The notes under the pieces were generated by a model that made no database searches, was not told the DNA's origin, and saw nothing but the letters and a program-made list of their open reading frames with translations. A program made the translations under genes and the position numbers. A DNA stretch of 64,000 nt from positions 496,001-560,000 of the forward strand of contig JAEHOE010000073.1 of assembly GCA_016858145.1 (NCBI GenBank), read 5' to 3'. Below are positions 35,401-48,900 of this stretch, piece after piece. Each line of letters begins with the position of its first letter. The stretch's first letter is position 1. The DNA is from Edaphochlamys debaryana. Its lineage: Eukaryota > Chlorophyta > Chlorophyceae > Chlamydomonadales.

Positions 35401-38400
35401 CAGGGCGATGTTCAGGTTGGCCAGAGCGCCTGGAGGCGGGGAGGGAGAGCGGGCCGAAGGCTCAGGGCCGGAGCGTGGTGCCTAGCTAAGCTTGGCAACA
35501 GGCTCCCAGGTAACGAGGAGACGAGGGAGGGCGGAAGCGGATGGTGAGCGGGGTCACCAGGGCCAGGCAAGATTTGCACGATGATCGACGGAGCGGACGC
35601 AGAAACGTTGCTCAGAACCATGAGTCATGAAAGCGCCATTCAAACGCTCACCCTGGAGCGCTCCAATGGGGATTAAAAAGATGATCCCCATGGGAATGAA
35701 GATCGCGATCCGGCGCCAGAACTGAGACAGCTCGTCCGTGCTCCACAGCGCGGGCCAGTACACGTCATCAGGGGCGGGCGCGGACGTGGCCTCGAACGAG
35801 ATCAGCGTGCCGGGGCCGCGCGGCGGGATCACGCGCGGGCACTGGGCCAGCATTTGGGCATCCTACGGGCGGTCGGGCAGCAGCAGAAGAGGACAATAGC
35901 TCTGTGATTGGCGAACAAGTCCAGCCCTTTTACCAACAACCACAGACACAGATCAGGCAGATGACGACATATCTCGACTCCGACGATCGAGTCAGCCACA
36001 CATGCGCGCACCCACCAGTGCATCGTTGAACATGGCAAAGTAGGCCGTGCCAATGGGCTTAGCCAGCGCCTCCGCCCTCGCCGCCTCGATCTTGCCCTCC
36101 AGCTCCGTCACCTGCGCGCAGCCGGGCTTCAGAGCTCAGACCTCAAAGGATTCACAGGGCTCCCACCAGGCAGGCATGTCCACACGCCACGCCTCCCCAC
36201 ACACCTGTTCCCTCAGCTCCGAGATGGACTCCCGAATCGCCTCCACGCTGCGGAAGCCGGGCAGACGGTCGCCGCAGGGCCCGGGGCGCCCGCCCGCCGC
36301 CACCGCTGTCGCGCCGGCAGCCTTTGCGGGCCCGGGCTGCCCCGCTTTGGAGCTGGCGGAAGCTGATTCGCCCTTCCCACCGGACTCCACATCCCCGTGG
36401 TCGAGCAGCCGTGCCTGTGATGATGAGGGGAAAGGGCATCGGTCAAACGCAGCTTTATGTGAAGTGCAACTAACGCGCACAGCAGACTGGCCCGCCCTCC
36501 CGACGGGAAACGGTGTGAACTCGGCCCCCACGCCCACCTGTGCCAGCCGCAGCTCCCGCACCGCCGTCGCAAGATGGATCATCTTGGTGTCCCATGCGGT
36601 GATCAGGTTATCCACGTGACCGTGATCGACGACGGGCACCAGGCCCAAGAAGCTGCGCGGGTACAGCGTACGGATGACGTGCGCTACGGCAGAGCCGTTG
36701 GGATCCTCCTCGGCCTCTACCTCTTCCTCCGCCCGTGCGTCGGCCGCATCCATGGCGGCTTGCGCCTCCTTGACCGCCTGTACGACAGGGCCCTCGTGCC
36801 TGGGTGTACTAAACGCGGGCGTCACGACCGCTTCGTCATTGCCGGCCGACGGCTGCAGGGTCGGCGGCGCTTCGACCGGAGCTGGGCTGGGGTTCGGGCC
36901 GTTGCTGCCCGGAGTCGCCGGCTGCAGATCAGGCGCCTCTGCAGCTTCCGCCACGGGGCCTGGACCGGGGCTCGCGCTCAGCCTGCTCGGAAGCTGCGGG
37001 GAAGCCGAGCTGGTGACACGAAAGCGGGAGTTGCTGTAACTGCTGCCCGCCCCCGGGGTGCCGTAGATGCTGCCCGCCGGCGTGTACATGCTGCCTCCCG
37101 CCGTGGCAAGGCCTCGGGCGGCGGCCGGGGCCGCTGTGCGGGCGCTGGCGGCCTCGAGAAAGTCCCGCTCAGATTGACCGAAGCGAAACATGCTGCGAAC
37201 AAACGCGGGCCAAGGACGGTAACGAACGGTAAGCATGAGTCATAACAATTTTCGGGGCGTGGTCCGAAAGAACCGGGAAAGAAGTTAAGAGAGAGAGAGC
37301 TTGCTAGCAGGTCCCGTGTACGAGGAAACTGAACCGCTATGCCGCTTGAACAAACCAGCCCTCCTCCCATTGCTAGGCTCAGCTTCACCTGTAGTACCGA
37401 AGGACCTCGTGGATCGCCTTGTTCTTTCCCTTGACGGTCGTGGCGCGGGCGGCCCGCACCTCCGCCTCCGCGGCACCCTCGCTCTCCGCATCCTCCCGCG
37501 CGTGCGCGCTGACCTTCACTTTTGCGAGCGCGTTGCGGCGGCGGTGCATGGCGCTCCCAACGTTGGCCGCAGCCGCCGCGGCTTTGGCGGCCGCAAAGGT
37601 CATGCCCGACCTCAGGCTGCTGACGATTACGTAAGCCAGGGCTGCCATTCGGTTGATGGGACTGGGGCCGCGCTGCAGGTGCACCTTGCGAATGAGTACG
37701 ACGAAGTGACGAGCGTTGACCAGGCGGGTGCAGGTGTTTGACGGGTCGCCCATGGCATCCGAGGGGATAAAGGCCTGACCGTGACCGGCGGTTGAGGCAG
37801 CGATGTTCGTCCTGGGGAAGGCTGAGGTCGCATTCATTGAGGTCGGCACCACGTCCTCTGGCGGCGGCGGCAGGGGCACGCGGAGCAGCTGGCGTGTCCG
37901 CGCATTGACCTTGCCGGGGTACAGCGGCTGTGACGTGTCCGACAGGAGCTCCCTGTCGGTCTTGATGGGGGCGGCGGCGGCCCTGGCGGCCGCAACCACC
38001 GAGGCCTGCAGCGCATCGATGTCATCGATGGGCGCTACGGAGCTGTTGGCGTGGCGGAGGTAGGCGTAAGCGCCCGGCGTTACAGCGGCGGAGGGGCCTG
38101 CTGGGCCTGCTGCTGTGCTGCTAGCGGCGCTGCTGCTCACGCCGCGGTCACTGCCACCATCCGACGTGGGGTTGACGGCCCCACTCCGGCCCCCGCCACC
38201 GCCGGCCCTGGCGCCCAAGCCAGCGGTTGCTGCTGCCGCAGCCGCTGTTGCCGCAGCCACCGCCCGCAGCGCCGTGGGCCGGCGGCGCAGCTCCGAGAAT
38301 GCGGCCGGGGCCGTTGTTGGGGAGAGGGGCAGGCTCGCCTCCTCCTCCCGCAGCTTGCCCTCCCCGGGCTTGAGGCTGGAAAGTACGGTAGCCGGTCGCC

Positions 38401-41400
38401 AGTACGGCAGTACGGCAGGCAGCTGGGCGGGCTGGCCCCTGGGCTCATCCTCAGGCCCGAGCCCAGCAATGGCAGCGTCGCCCACTCCCGCTTCCTTGAA
38501 GCGCCCCTCTGGCGTCTCGCCCATCACGGCTAGGGACTGCCGATCCCATCCCAGCATGTCCTCATCTTTGCCGTACAGCCGTGCGTTAGGTGGGGCCTGG
38601 TCGTCGTGAATCTACAGGGGGATGCAAGGAACAGAAACGTATTAAAGTAATGAGGGAGGTCCCCACGCTCTGTTATGCGGGCTCCTCCCACGCGCACACT
38701 TGTGCTCACCATGGGAAGACGGAGGTTGCGGAGTCCGAACACTGCAGCCGCCCTCTGCGCATAAGGGTGGGGGTAGGAGGAGGATTGAAGCTGGTTGGTC
38801 GGGGTGCCCACGCATGCTTCTGCGCAAGCCTGCCGCTGCCTGGTGCATGCTTCTGCACCACCCACAGCCCCGGCAGCCATCTGCACCTCCCCCTCTTCCC
38901 CTGTCCCTCCATCTCCACCTCCATACCCCGCGCTGCCACCGATAACCACCCATCGCCGCGCTTGGCCCCACTCCTACCGCTCCCCCAACGCCCCGGACCA
39001 TCGCTGTGCCGTGTGAACAACTTTCCCCCATCCTCCCCCAACCCATCCCCCCAATCCCGCACGCACCTGCAGCGGCCCCATCCAGTCCAGGTGGTCAAGC
39101 ATCATGCGCAGCGGAGGCGCCACGAAGTTGGCGGCGTTGAACCATATGCTCCGCTCCGCCATCTCCGGCACCGCCACCCCCGAATACCCCTCAGCGTGCG
39201 CTGCAGGCCCCGCCGCTGCACCCCCGGGCCTGTGCGGGCCTCCTGCCGCTGCAGCCTCCGATCCCGCCGCGGCCTCAGCCGCTGCCGTAGCGCCGGCAAA
39301 GCCATGCTGCATGACAGTCAGCTCGACACCCTCCAAGCTCAAGCCGACTGCAGCCCCGGGGCTAGGCTGCGGCGGCTCCGTCGCTTCCCCCAAGGGGCCC
39401 GGAACGGGCCCTGGGCCTGGGCCTGGGGCAGGACCCTGCCGGGGCCTGGGCTCCACGGCCCCGGGCCCGGGAGTCACGGTCTGAGCTTCAGACGCTGCGC
39501 CCAACGCGTGAGCGGCTATGCTGGCAGCCCTGCTCCGAGCTGGTAAGGTGCGCAACTCCAACCCCGCTGAGGGAGTGCCGAGGGGTGTGCGCGCTCCGGC
39601 CGGGGTCTGCGCTCCGCCCTTGTCGGCACCCTCCAGCGCCGCCTCAGGGGGTAGCACGTCCATGCACTGAAAGTAGGCGAGGCGGAGCTGAGTGTAGCAC
39701 ATGTTGTTGACCCACAGCACCGCACAGCAGTAGCTGCAATGGGATGACGTGCAAGGGAGCAGGGGATGGAGGAGCAGGCAGTGGAGGACAAAGCTTAGGC
39801 AAGCGCAGCGCGAAGAGCAGCAGCCTAGCATGAGCAAGACCGCCCGAGAGCTGTGGCTACTAACGGATACCAACCGATTGAGCTTCCCGCAGGCTCACAC
39901 TGTGAAGATGTATGTGAAGAAGAAGGGCAGCAGGAAGAAATTGCTTCCCGGGCTGATGTTGGCGACCGTAATCGTCGCCAGGGAGCCGCTGCTAGCCTCA
40001 ACCTCGTGCAAGTTGTCCTGAGACCTGTAGGCGGGGATCACTGCGGGAAGGGAGGGATTTGCAGAGAACGGCGTGGGCCGTCAGCGGGGTGGTGGCAGAG
40101 GGGAGGACGGAGCAGGCAGCGCCGGCAGAGAAGGCCTGAAGGTCATGAGCCCCACCCAGGCGCGAGTGCCTGATGACCATGACTTGGCCACCAATCGGCC
40201 TGACGGTGCCAAATTTTTAACAACCAAGGCGTTTGTGGTCGGGGTGTCGACTCGGCATTGCCGACCTCTAAGTGAACCATCCCGACCCACATCCCGACCC
40301 ACATCCCAACCCACATCCCGACCCACATCCCGACCCACATCCCAAACCCACATCCCGACCCACATCCCGATCCACATCCGGACCCACATAACCCGCAGCC
40401 CAGTCGGCCTCAAGATGCCTTGCCCCGAGACCAGGCAACCATGCACGGGCCCGAAATCCCAAGCCCCCAGCTCGCCACCCATGCGCCCGCACTCACACAC
40501 GCCCACGCCCAGCAGGCTCATGACGGTAAACATCTGCAGCCCCAGCAGCATCACCCGAGTGAGCACGAGCGCGTCGAAGCCCGCACACCGCACGATGTCC
40601 GCATCCGACACCGCCAGAAGTGGAGCGAGCCAGTTCCTGGGGTGAGAGGGGAGCACGTGCAGTGCGAGGGGAGGGGCGAAAGGCATGGTCTGGGAAAGGG
40701 CGGGAGCAGGGCTCAGGCCTCCCAAGCATGCCACCGTGGGCGGGGCTAAAAGGCTAGGCAGGCACGCCCCATGGCGTACGCAACACCTCTCCACAACCCT
40801 CAGGGCCTGCTTAACCCGCATGAACCACGGCGCCCCACCATATCTGCCGTACGGTCCCCAGCACCAGCCGCGGGGGGCGCATGAACAGGTCTTGAAGCTC
40901 CTGGGGGGAACAAGGGGGTTCGAGCGAGGGAAGTGTGACGCAAACCGTAATGAGGCCCCAGCGGCCGCACCTGGCCACAACGCCCATCAACGGAGACCTC
41001 GAACTTGACACACCGAAGTGAGCCGACCCCTTCCTCGCCGCCGGCATACGTCCCCGCGCAGACCCCGGGACAGGGACCGCCATTGACAGGGCAGCCACAT
41101 GAGAAACAAGTATTGAGCTGGGGAACGGCCTCTGGCGGCTCTCACCTGGCGACGCTGGAACACGCCTCCGGGGCCGCTGACCCATCCTCGTAGCACGACG
41201 AACCCAAACAGGCACGCGCCACCCAGAGCCAAGTTGATCCAGAGCCTGTTTCGCGACAAGGGCGGCAGTCTTGAGGGGAGCGCATGTGCGGTCAAGTTGA
41301 TTAGTGTACGGCATTGTACGGCACCTAGTCTTCTGTTTTCGTATCTCCGGGCCCGATGGGGCCACGCGCACTAAGCCTCGGCTCCCGCGCCTCATCCAAA

Positions 41401-41599
41401 CCTCCCCTCGTGCGGCCCCGAAGCCCGGCCCACGTGCCCTGGGCGGGCTTGCAGTTCCTTAGTGACCCCAGGCCGAGAGCACTCACGCGCCGAGGACCTG
41501 GGAGTCGCTCACGATGTAATGAACATCCAGAATGTCCGGCGGCGGGGGAGGCGGGCTTGGGCTGCGGCCGCCAAACTCATCTTGCTCCTGGTCGGCCAT
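32409..41599 (-). CDS. OSCA/TMEM63 (CSC1/ERD4-like) stress-gated cation channel, copy A
   Basis: 24 exons (5' to 3'): 41487-41599, 41146-41245, 40839-40900, 40497-40636, 39899-40040, 39067-39733, 38710-38754, 37389-38611, 36538-37192, 36205-36414, 36016-36111, 35652-35862, 35266-35429, 35009-35100, 34769-34798, 34526-34563, 34154-34276, 33751-33905, 33568-33630, 33316-33448, 33109-33177, 32956-33029, 32629-32753, 32409-32484; 1,601 aa, no frame breaks. The N-terminal RSN1_TM part carries FGFVVLRGW and NWLAPLL...CAGFDALVL. The PHM7-type cytosolic domain carries ARHFVVLIRKVHL and SFLGLVPVVDHG. The 7TM part carries WRRIAIF, TANFFIQFVIARALM, FAFAVVSPLILPCC and YRYCILYVFERGYESG, matching the family's NPLLLP and YETGG-like region. 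Members are hyperosmolality- or stretch-gated Ca-permeable channels of plasma or internal membranes. Plant members have about 700-800 aa; here exons 6, 8 and 9 add low-complexity cytosolic insertions. The protein ends in ...HCC. Confidence 0.9.
40278..40390. repeat. 12-bp minisatellite in intron 4 of channel copy A
   Basis: About nine units of CATCCCGACCCA with small variants. The same unit fills the same intron of copy B (51129-51200) but not of copy C. It gives MWVG-repeat open frames on the minus strand that are not coding. Confidence 0.9.
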
Positions 41600-42955
41600 G
41601 CTGCGAGAGCCCGAGCAGGCGGGCGGTGGGGTGCCGTCCGGTGTCAGCTAGGTCAACTTCGACCAATTAGGGAAGTAAAGCTCTTGTGGAGTGAGGGACT
41701 GTGACTACTGGTGTGAGCGGGGAGAGCGTGAGGGGGCCCAGGAAGCCGGGGCACTGCGCCACTGCCCCGGAAGACACCGGCCCTGGGCATGGTGCCGGTG
41801 AGTACCGGCAAGACAATGCGCCGGCCCGGAGCCGTGTCCCTAGAGCTTGCCTTTGAAATGCCGCGCCCAGTCAAATCGGTTGACGAGCTCCTTGCGCTTG
41901 CATGCGCGACACTTGCAGACTCGACCTTGGTGCGCGACAGTTCTGCTTTTTGTCTTGGCCACCGCTATACTACACGTAGCTTTGGTTGTAACATCTTGCT
42001 GCGCGAAACCTCGTGTGGACGTGGTGCACGCAGTGTCTCCTCCTTGACTTTGCCGAGGTTACTCGTTTGCGCTCGTTTGTGTAGAGGCCGAATTGCATCT
42101 AGTTCATCGCAACGCATTGCTATGAATAGAAGCTGGGGCACGCAACATGGTTTCACCTCCATGCGGTGTCATGCGGGACGTCCCCCTCTAGTTCCCCCCG
42201 ACCCCCAGCTGTATCCCCTACCCTCCGTCGTCCTGACTACGCTGCACGACCCCTAAAGAACAGAGGGCGCTCCCCCACACACGCTTTGTCTTGGGTGACC
42301 TCCTCAGCGGCATCCATGGAGTCGTCGGCGTGGAGCGCGTCGGCAACACGGGGCCGACCCACTGCCCACACACGACACCGGTTCTTGGCAGCCCGTGCAC
42401 GGTGCACCAAGCTAGAAAAAGCTAGGCAGCTGGGTCGCATTCACCAACCTCCAGCAGTCTGCGAGCCACCCTGCCGTAGCATGCCACACGTGCACCTCGT
42501 CTTGACCCATTCCTTCAACCACCGCTGCAGGGTGCAGCGCCCAACACTTTCTGTACAACCTTGACGCCAAGCCACATGTGTGTGCACCGCAGGCACCGCC
42601 TCAGTCATTTCAAGACAGAGTCATGCGGGGTTGTGTACTGGGTTCCGCCGTGCGCCCAGTCCGCCCACTGGAACGTCTTACCCCTAGTCCGCCCCCAACA
42701 CGACGCGGCGCCTCACTCCATTGTACTAAGCGGCACCACACGCAAACGACAAACACATGTCTTCTGACCCTCGACACCGTCACAAACCCAGCCACGCGCA
42801 AAAGATAGAAGCGTCGGAGACAGCCCACCACGAGCGCAGCGCATGTGCGCCAGACTGGGCCCAACAGCTCACACGCAGCCACGTCAATGTGGAGCGTTGT
42901 TAGATACCGGCTCCTGAGGTCCTGGCTGGTAGGCCCCCAACAGCAGCAGGGCTCC
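41600..42955. other. Intergenic region between channel copies B and A
   Basis: Right part (42528-42905) is the 3' flank of copy B; left part next to 41599 should hold the copy A promoter. A resembling segment lies upstream of copy B (about 52600-52940): CTCCTTGCGCTTGC(A/G)TGCGC against CTCCGTGCGCTTGCGTGCGC. No gene could be supported. Confidence 0.5.
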
Positions 42956-45900
42956 TCAGCAGCAGTGCCGCGGGATGCCGTACTTCTCCCACACCTTGCC
43001 CTGCTCCGGGTACCACCCGATCGCACCGGGCCTGCGGGAGGTTGCGGCACAGCGGGCGGGTGCCGGGTTAGCCGGGCACAGGGGCAAGCAGCAACAGGCT
43101 CGTGAGGGGCACAGTCATTTAGTGTGCTAGCACCCATCACGCCCGACCCCAGGGTACCGCCCCTCACCTGAGCGCCGGCGGCGTGTACACGAGGGGGTCC
43201 ACCGCCGCCCCCACGGGCTCGCGAGCCACCAGCGACAGCGGTGGGTGGTGCAGGGGGAGCAGGTACCGGTGGCGGTTGAAGTGCCAGAAGAACTGGGGCA
43301 GGGCGAACGAGCAGCGGGTGGGGCCAACCGTGAGAGGCAGCAGATGCATGCGATCCTTCGGCCGGGCAACCATAATAACGGGCTGCAAACCCCGGGCTGT
43401 TGGCACCATGACAACGGCGAGAGTCTGAATCCCCAACCGGGACTGTAGGACGCATTTGGAAGAGACGGCCCCAGTCCACTTCGGCATCAACCGTAGGGTC
43501 ACTCACACGCCGCTGAGTCCCTCCCATGGAAGCCCCTAGAACTCACCGCGAGCGGTGGCGTCAGCGTAGACCACATGACAATAGCCAGCGCGAACGACCC
43601 ATTGACGAACAGTATGGCACCTGTGGCGGCGCGAGAGGCGGATGCATGCAGGAGGGGGCCTCATTGCGTGTCGTTCAGGGATCAGGTGTACGGCAGCAGT
43701 ACGGCGGGCGTTGCCGTACCTGAGAAGAGCTCCATCAGCACCAGGAAGCCCATCATCTGGTCAAACAGCACCGGCCACATGCGCCCGCCTGCGGAGGTAG
43801 GGATGGGGACCGAAGGAGGAGGCATGGGGGCAGGCAGGAAAGAAGGCCTGCTGTCGGTAAAGGAGGGCACGGCAACAGCCCTGGTCTCGAACATCTTGCG
43901 CTTAGCCCTCACCGGACTCGTAGCCGCGTTCGAAAACGTAGAGGATGCAGTAGCGGTACGCGAAGTAACCGGTGAGAAAGAAGAAACAGCAGCAGGGGAG
44001 GATGAGCGGCGCCACCACCGCGAACGCGAAGCCGAACATGAACACCTGGCACCAGTGAAAGGTTTCGTATGTTAAGCTCGGAGGATGAGGACGACGCAGT
44101 GGGGAATTGACGCCATTGGCGGACGGCTACTTTGTTTTGAGCTGGTCGGGCATCTCAGGTCTCACCTGCACGATTCCGTTGTACCAGCCGGCGGCGCGGG
44201 ACGTGGGGATCATGTGCAAGACCGCGGCCTGAGTGAGCAGGTAAGGAGGGCGTTGCGGGATGTCAGTACGGCAGCCGGATTGTCGTACAGCTGCGTGTAC
44301 CGTAGCCTAGACCCCCTGAATGCCACTTCCACGCCTCGCACCTGGTGCAGCGACCTGGGCACTAGCAGGCGCAGCAGCGATCGGAAGATGGCCCCCAGCA
44401 TGCTACTTGCATGCGGCCAGATCAGGCGCACAAAGTTGGTCATGAGCGCACGTGCGATGACGAACTGGATGAAGAAGTTGGCGGTGGTGGGCACCGCTGC
44501 ATGGAGTACGGGTAGGGAGATGAAAGGTCACAGATGCAGGGATCACGGTGAAGGCGCCGGCGGAGGGCTGAGAGGGGACGCCGCATGGAGAGGATGGCAA
44601 GGGTGTGCCCAGAGTGGACCGGAGCGCTGGGGCCTGGGGGATGTGGCCGACCCCAAATCTGGATCCTGGAACCAGAGCTAGAGACGGACGCTAGGGATCT
44701 CGGAGATCCCAAATCTCCGCCCCAAAACACCCCAAGCGAGAGTGCTGCAACAGGGCGTTTATTGTTCGCATGGGCCTCGAAAGCTAGGCGGTACCCCACC
44801 TGTGCCCAGCCTCGTCAAGAGGTTTGTGGGGTTGGAGAGGTACGTCCCCAACTGCCCCAGGAATCCGCCGCCCATCATGGCCCCCAGGAAGGTGTTGACC
44901 AGGGAGTACCAGAACCACCAGGCTGGGACAAAAAGGCGAGGAAGGGAGGGGTAACGCGGGCGGAGGGCAGGGCGGTGGTGTGGTGCATGTCAGTGCGTGT
45001 GACAAGAGCGGAGGGTGGGAGCGTTAGTCGTAACCTCGACCCACATGCTTGTAGGCGAGCCTACAGACGCGTACGCCCTGATCCCCTGAACAACCCTTTC
45101 ATACGGGCTGGGCCGAGGGTTCCACGCACGGGGCCGCATGCATGCATCCTAGCTATCTCAGCCTTCCACCTCCGCCCCCCAGCCCCCTTCCCTGTCCCCT
45201 CACTCTGCATTTCTCGCTCCATGGCGCTGAGGGAGGTGGACCTGGGGGAACGAGGCAGGGAGCGGGGCATAAGGCATCGGCGGCGTCCCTGGGGTGGCGA
45301 ACCAGGGCGGCCCCGGCCCCGCAGGACCCCGGTGCGCATCAGGCGCCTGCCCTGTGATCGGGCACATTCCTTCCTCGTGCTCGCTACGATCGACAGGACG
45401 CTCGCGCTCGACAGTTGCGCCACACTGCAGCTAGCGGTGACTCACCTTCGGGAGATGCTGGAGCACATGTGGAACCTGTGGGTCGCAACAAGAACCAGCT
45501 CAGTTGCGAAGAAGCCGAGGAGGGTCAGAGCTGGTTATTACCTGTCAACGCCCAAATGCTACCGGCATAAAACCCCGCCAGCTAGCCTGCACTTGAGCTT
45601 TCTTGCTGCGCCTACTGCAGCTGACGCCGGAACCGCAGTAAGCCCCCGGCAAACACTACGGCTACCTGATCTCAGGTGATCCTCCGCCATCGGTCAGGCA
45701 AACGCAATGCTCTGCTGTTCACCATTGGGGCATGATGACGGCGCCCCACACCAGTCCCAGCACCGAGGGGAGCACTCCCGTCAGCAGCGAGTTGGCCAGC
45801 TTCTCCCAGAAGGTCTGGCGGGCGAATGTATCGCGAAGCCGCGGACGGACAGAGGGAAGAGGGTATCAGTGGGAACGGCGCAGCAGCCGCAACGGGAGCT

Positions 45901-48900
45901 GGGCATCCCCACCGCCAAGACCCCATCCCAGCACGAGCGCAGAGCCAGCACACAACCCGTTCCCCCTCACATCAGGGTTGCAAAACCAATCGAGGTAGAT
46001 GTCATTGGCAGCCGCAACGGTATCCGATGACGGAGGCTGGAGCGGGGCACCCTGCGCAGCTCTGGAATCCAGCGGCAGCGGAGACGGCTGCTCGGGGGCT
46101 CGGCCGGCGCACAGCGCTATGTTGAGATTGGCCAGCGCGCCTGCATGCGGGCGAGGAGGGAGCGAGGGCTTACGAAATGCATTGCAAAGTGACGAGGGCA
46201 CGCGCGGCAGCAGGGAGCGCGGTCAGCACAAGAAGTTCTGAGGGCCGAGGCATCAAGGCTCTAGGGAGCCCTGGCTTGGCATCTGGGTGACGGCTCAGAG
46301 ACAACCAACGGCCAGGGTAGCCCGAATTGCGCAGGACGGACGCCAAGTCCCGTACAAGAGGGGCCGTGCCTTACTTCCCGCGTGCAACCCAACCAGAGGG
46401 GCTCTTCTACTCTTTCCCGTTTGCACATCAGAAACCATGCGCCGCCTCCCTCATGCGCTCAGAAGGGTCGTACTCCTGACCGTGGGGTCAACCCCGCTGA
46501 TTAGGATATCCAATCTGCAGCCCCAGCCGTAAACCGCTCACCCTGGAGAGGTCCGATGGGGATGAAGAAGATGATTGCCATGGGAAGCACGATCGCGATC
46601 CGGCGCCAGATTAGCGACAGCTCGTCCGTGCTCCACAGCGCGGGCCAGTACACGTCCTCAGGAGCAGGGGCGGGCGCGGCCTCGAAGGAGATCAGGGTGC
46701 CGGGGCCGCGCGGCGGAATCACGCGCGGGCACTGGGCCAGCATTTGGGCGTCCTGTGGGGCGGCAAAACCAGCAGGGTTTGAGGGCTCAAGATGAGGCGA
46801 TGGGGTCGTCGATCACACATGTGCGCATCCACCTACCAGCGCATCGTTGAACATGGCAAAGTATGCAGTGCCAATGGGCTTAGTCAGCGCCTCCGCCCTC
46901 GCCGCCTCGATCTTGCCCTCCAGCTCCGTCACCTGCGCGCAGCCGGGCTTCAGAGCTCAGACCTCAAAGGATTCACAGGGCTCCCACCAGGCAGGCATGT
47001 CCACACGCCACGCCTCCCCACACACCTGTTCCCTCAGCTCCGAGATGGACTCCCGAATCGCCTCCACGCTGCGGAAGCCGGGCAGACGGTCGCCGCAGGG
47101 CCCAGGGGTCCCGCTTCCCGCCGCCGCTGTCGCGCCGGCAGCCTTTGCGGGCCCGGGTTGACCGGGCTTGGCTGAGCTGGCGGCGGCTGAGCCGGACTTT
47201 ACACCCGCCTCCAAATCCCCGTGGTCGAGCAGCCGTGCCTGCGAGGATGAGGGGAAAGGGCGTCGTTTAAAGTACTTGGAAACGCAGCAGACTGGCCTCG
47301 CCCTCCCAAAAGGAAACGGTTGACTCGTCCCGCACTCCCACCTGCGCCAGCCTCAGCTCCCGTACCGCCGCCGCCAGGTGGATCATCTTGGCGTCCCATG
47401 CGCTGATCAGCTTATCCACGTGACCGTGATCGACGACGGGCACCAGTCCTAGAAAGCTGCGCGGGTACAGCGTACGGATGACGTGCGCTACGGCAGAACC
47501 GTTGGGATCCTCCTCAGCATCTTCATCCGCCTCCGCCCGTGCATCGGCAGCATTCATGGCGGCTTGAGCCTCCTTGACCGCCTGTAGGACAGGGCCCTCG
47601 TGCATGTGATGCCTGGGTGTAATGGACGAGGGATACGGAGTTACGACCGGTTTGTCATTGCCCGCCGAGCCTGCAGCCGTCGGAGCTTTAACCGCGGCTA
47701 GGCTGGGGTTGGGGTGGTTGCTGCCCGGAGTCGCCGGCTGCAGATCAGGCGCCTCTGCAGCTTCCGCCACGGGGCCTGGACCGGGGCTCGCGCTCAGCCT
47801 GCTCGGAAGCTGTGGAGAAGCCGAGCTGGTGACACGAAAGCGGGAGTTGCCGTACGCCGTACTGCCTGCCGGCGTGGTGTGGCCACGTGCGGCGGCCGGG
47901 GCTGCTGTGCGGGCGCTGGCAAAGTGCAGGAAGTCCCGCTCAGACTGGCCGAAGCGGAACATGCTGCGAACAATTAGGGCCAAGGACGATAACGTACGGT
48001 AAGCATGAGGCATACGATTCACGGGGCGTGGTCCGAAAGAATCGGGAAAGAAGGTAAGAGAGAGAGAGCTTGCTAGCAGGTCCCGTGTACGAGGAAACTG
48101 AACCGCTATGCCGCTTGAACAAGCCAGCCCTCCTCCCATCGCTAGGCTCAGCCGCACCTGTAGTACCGCAGGATCTCGAGGATCGTCTTGTCCTTCCCCT
48201 TGACGGTCGTGGCGCGGGCGGCCCGCACCTCCGCCTCCGCGGCACCCTCGCTCTCAGCATCCTCACGGGCCTGCGCGCTAACCTTTACGTGCGCGTGGGA
48301 CGCGAGCGCGTTGCGGCGGTGGGGCATGGCGCTCCCAACGTTGGCCGCTGCCGCCGCGGCTTTGGCGGCCGCAAAGGTCATGCCCGACCTCAGGCTGCTG
48401 ACGATTACGTAAGCCAGGGCTGCCATTCGGTTGATGGGACTGGGGCCGCGCTGCAGGTGCACCTTGCGAATGAGTACGACGAAGTGACGAGCGTTGACCA
48501 GGCGGGTGCACGTGTTTGACGGGTCGCCCATGGCATCCGACGGGATAAAGGCCTGACCGTGACCGGCGGTTGAGGCAGCGATGTTGTTCGTCCTGGGGTA
48601 GGCCGAGGTCGGCACCGTGCCGTCTGGCGGCGGCGGCAGGGGCACGCGAAGCAGCTGGCGTGTCCGCGCGTTGACCTTGCCAGGGTACAGCGGCTGTGAC
48701 GTATCCGACAGGAGCTCCCTGTCGGTCCTGGTGGGGGCGGCGGCGGCCCTGGCGGCCGCAACCACCGAGGCCTGCAGCGCATCGATGTCATCGATGGGCG
48801 CTACGGAGCTGTTGGCGTGGCGGAGGTAGGCGTAAGCGCCCGGCGTTACAGCGGCGGAGGGGCCTGCTGGGCCTGCTGCTGTGCTGCTAGCGGCGCTGCC

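Noticed and set aside
40143..40340. MWVG-repeat peptide frame on the minus strand (also near 51090)
   Set aside because: Generated by the intronic 12-bp minisatellite; the intron is flanked by well-supported exons.
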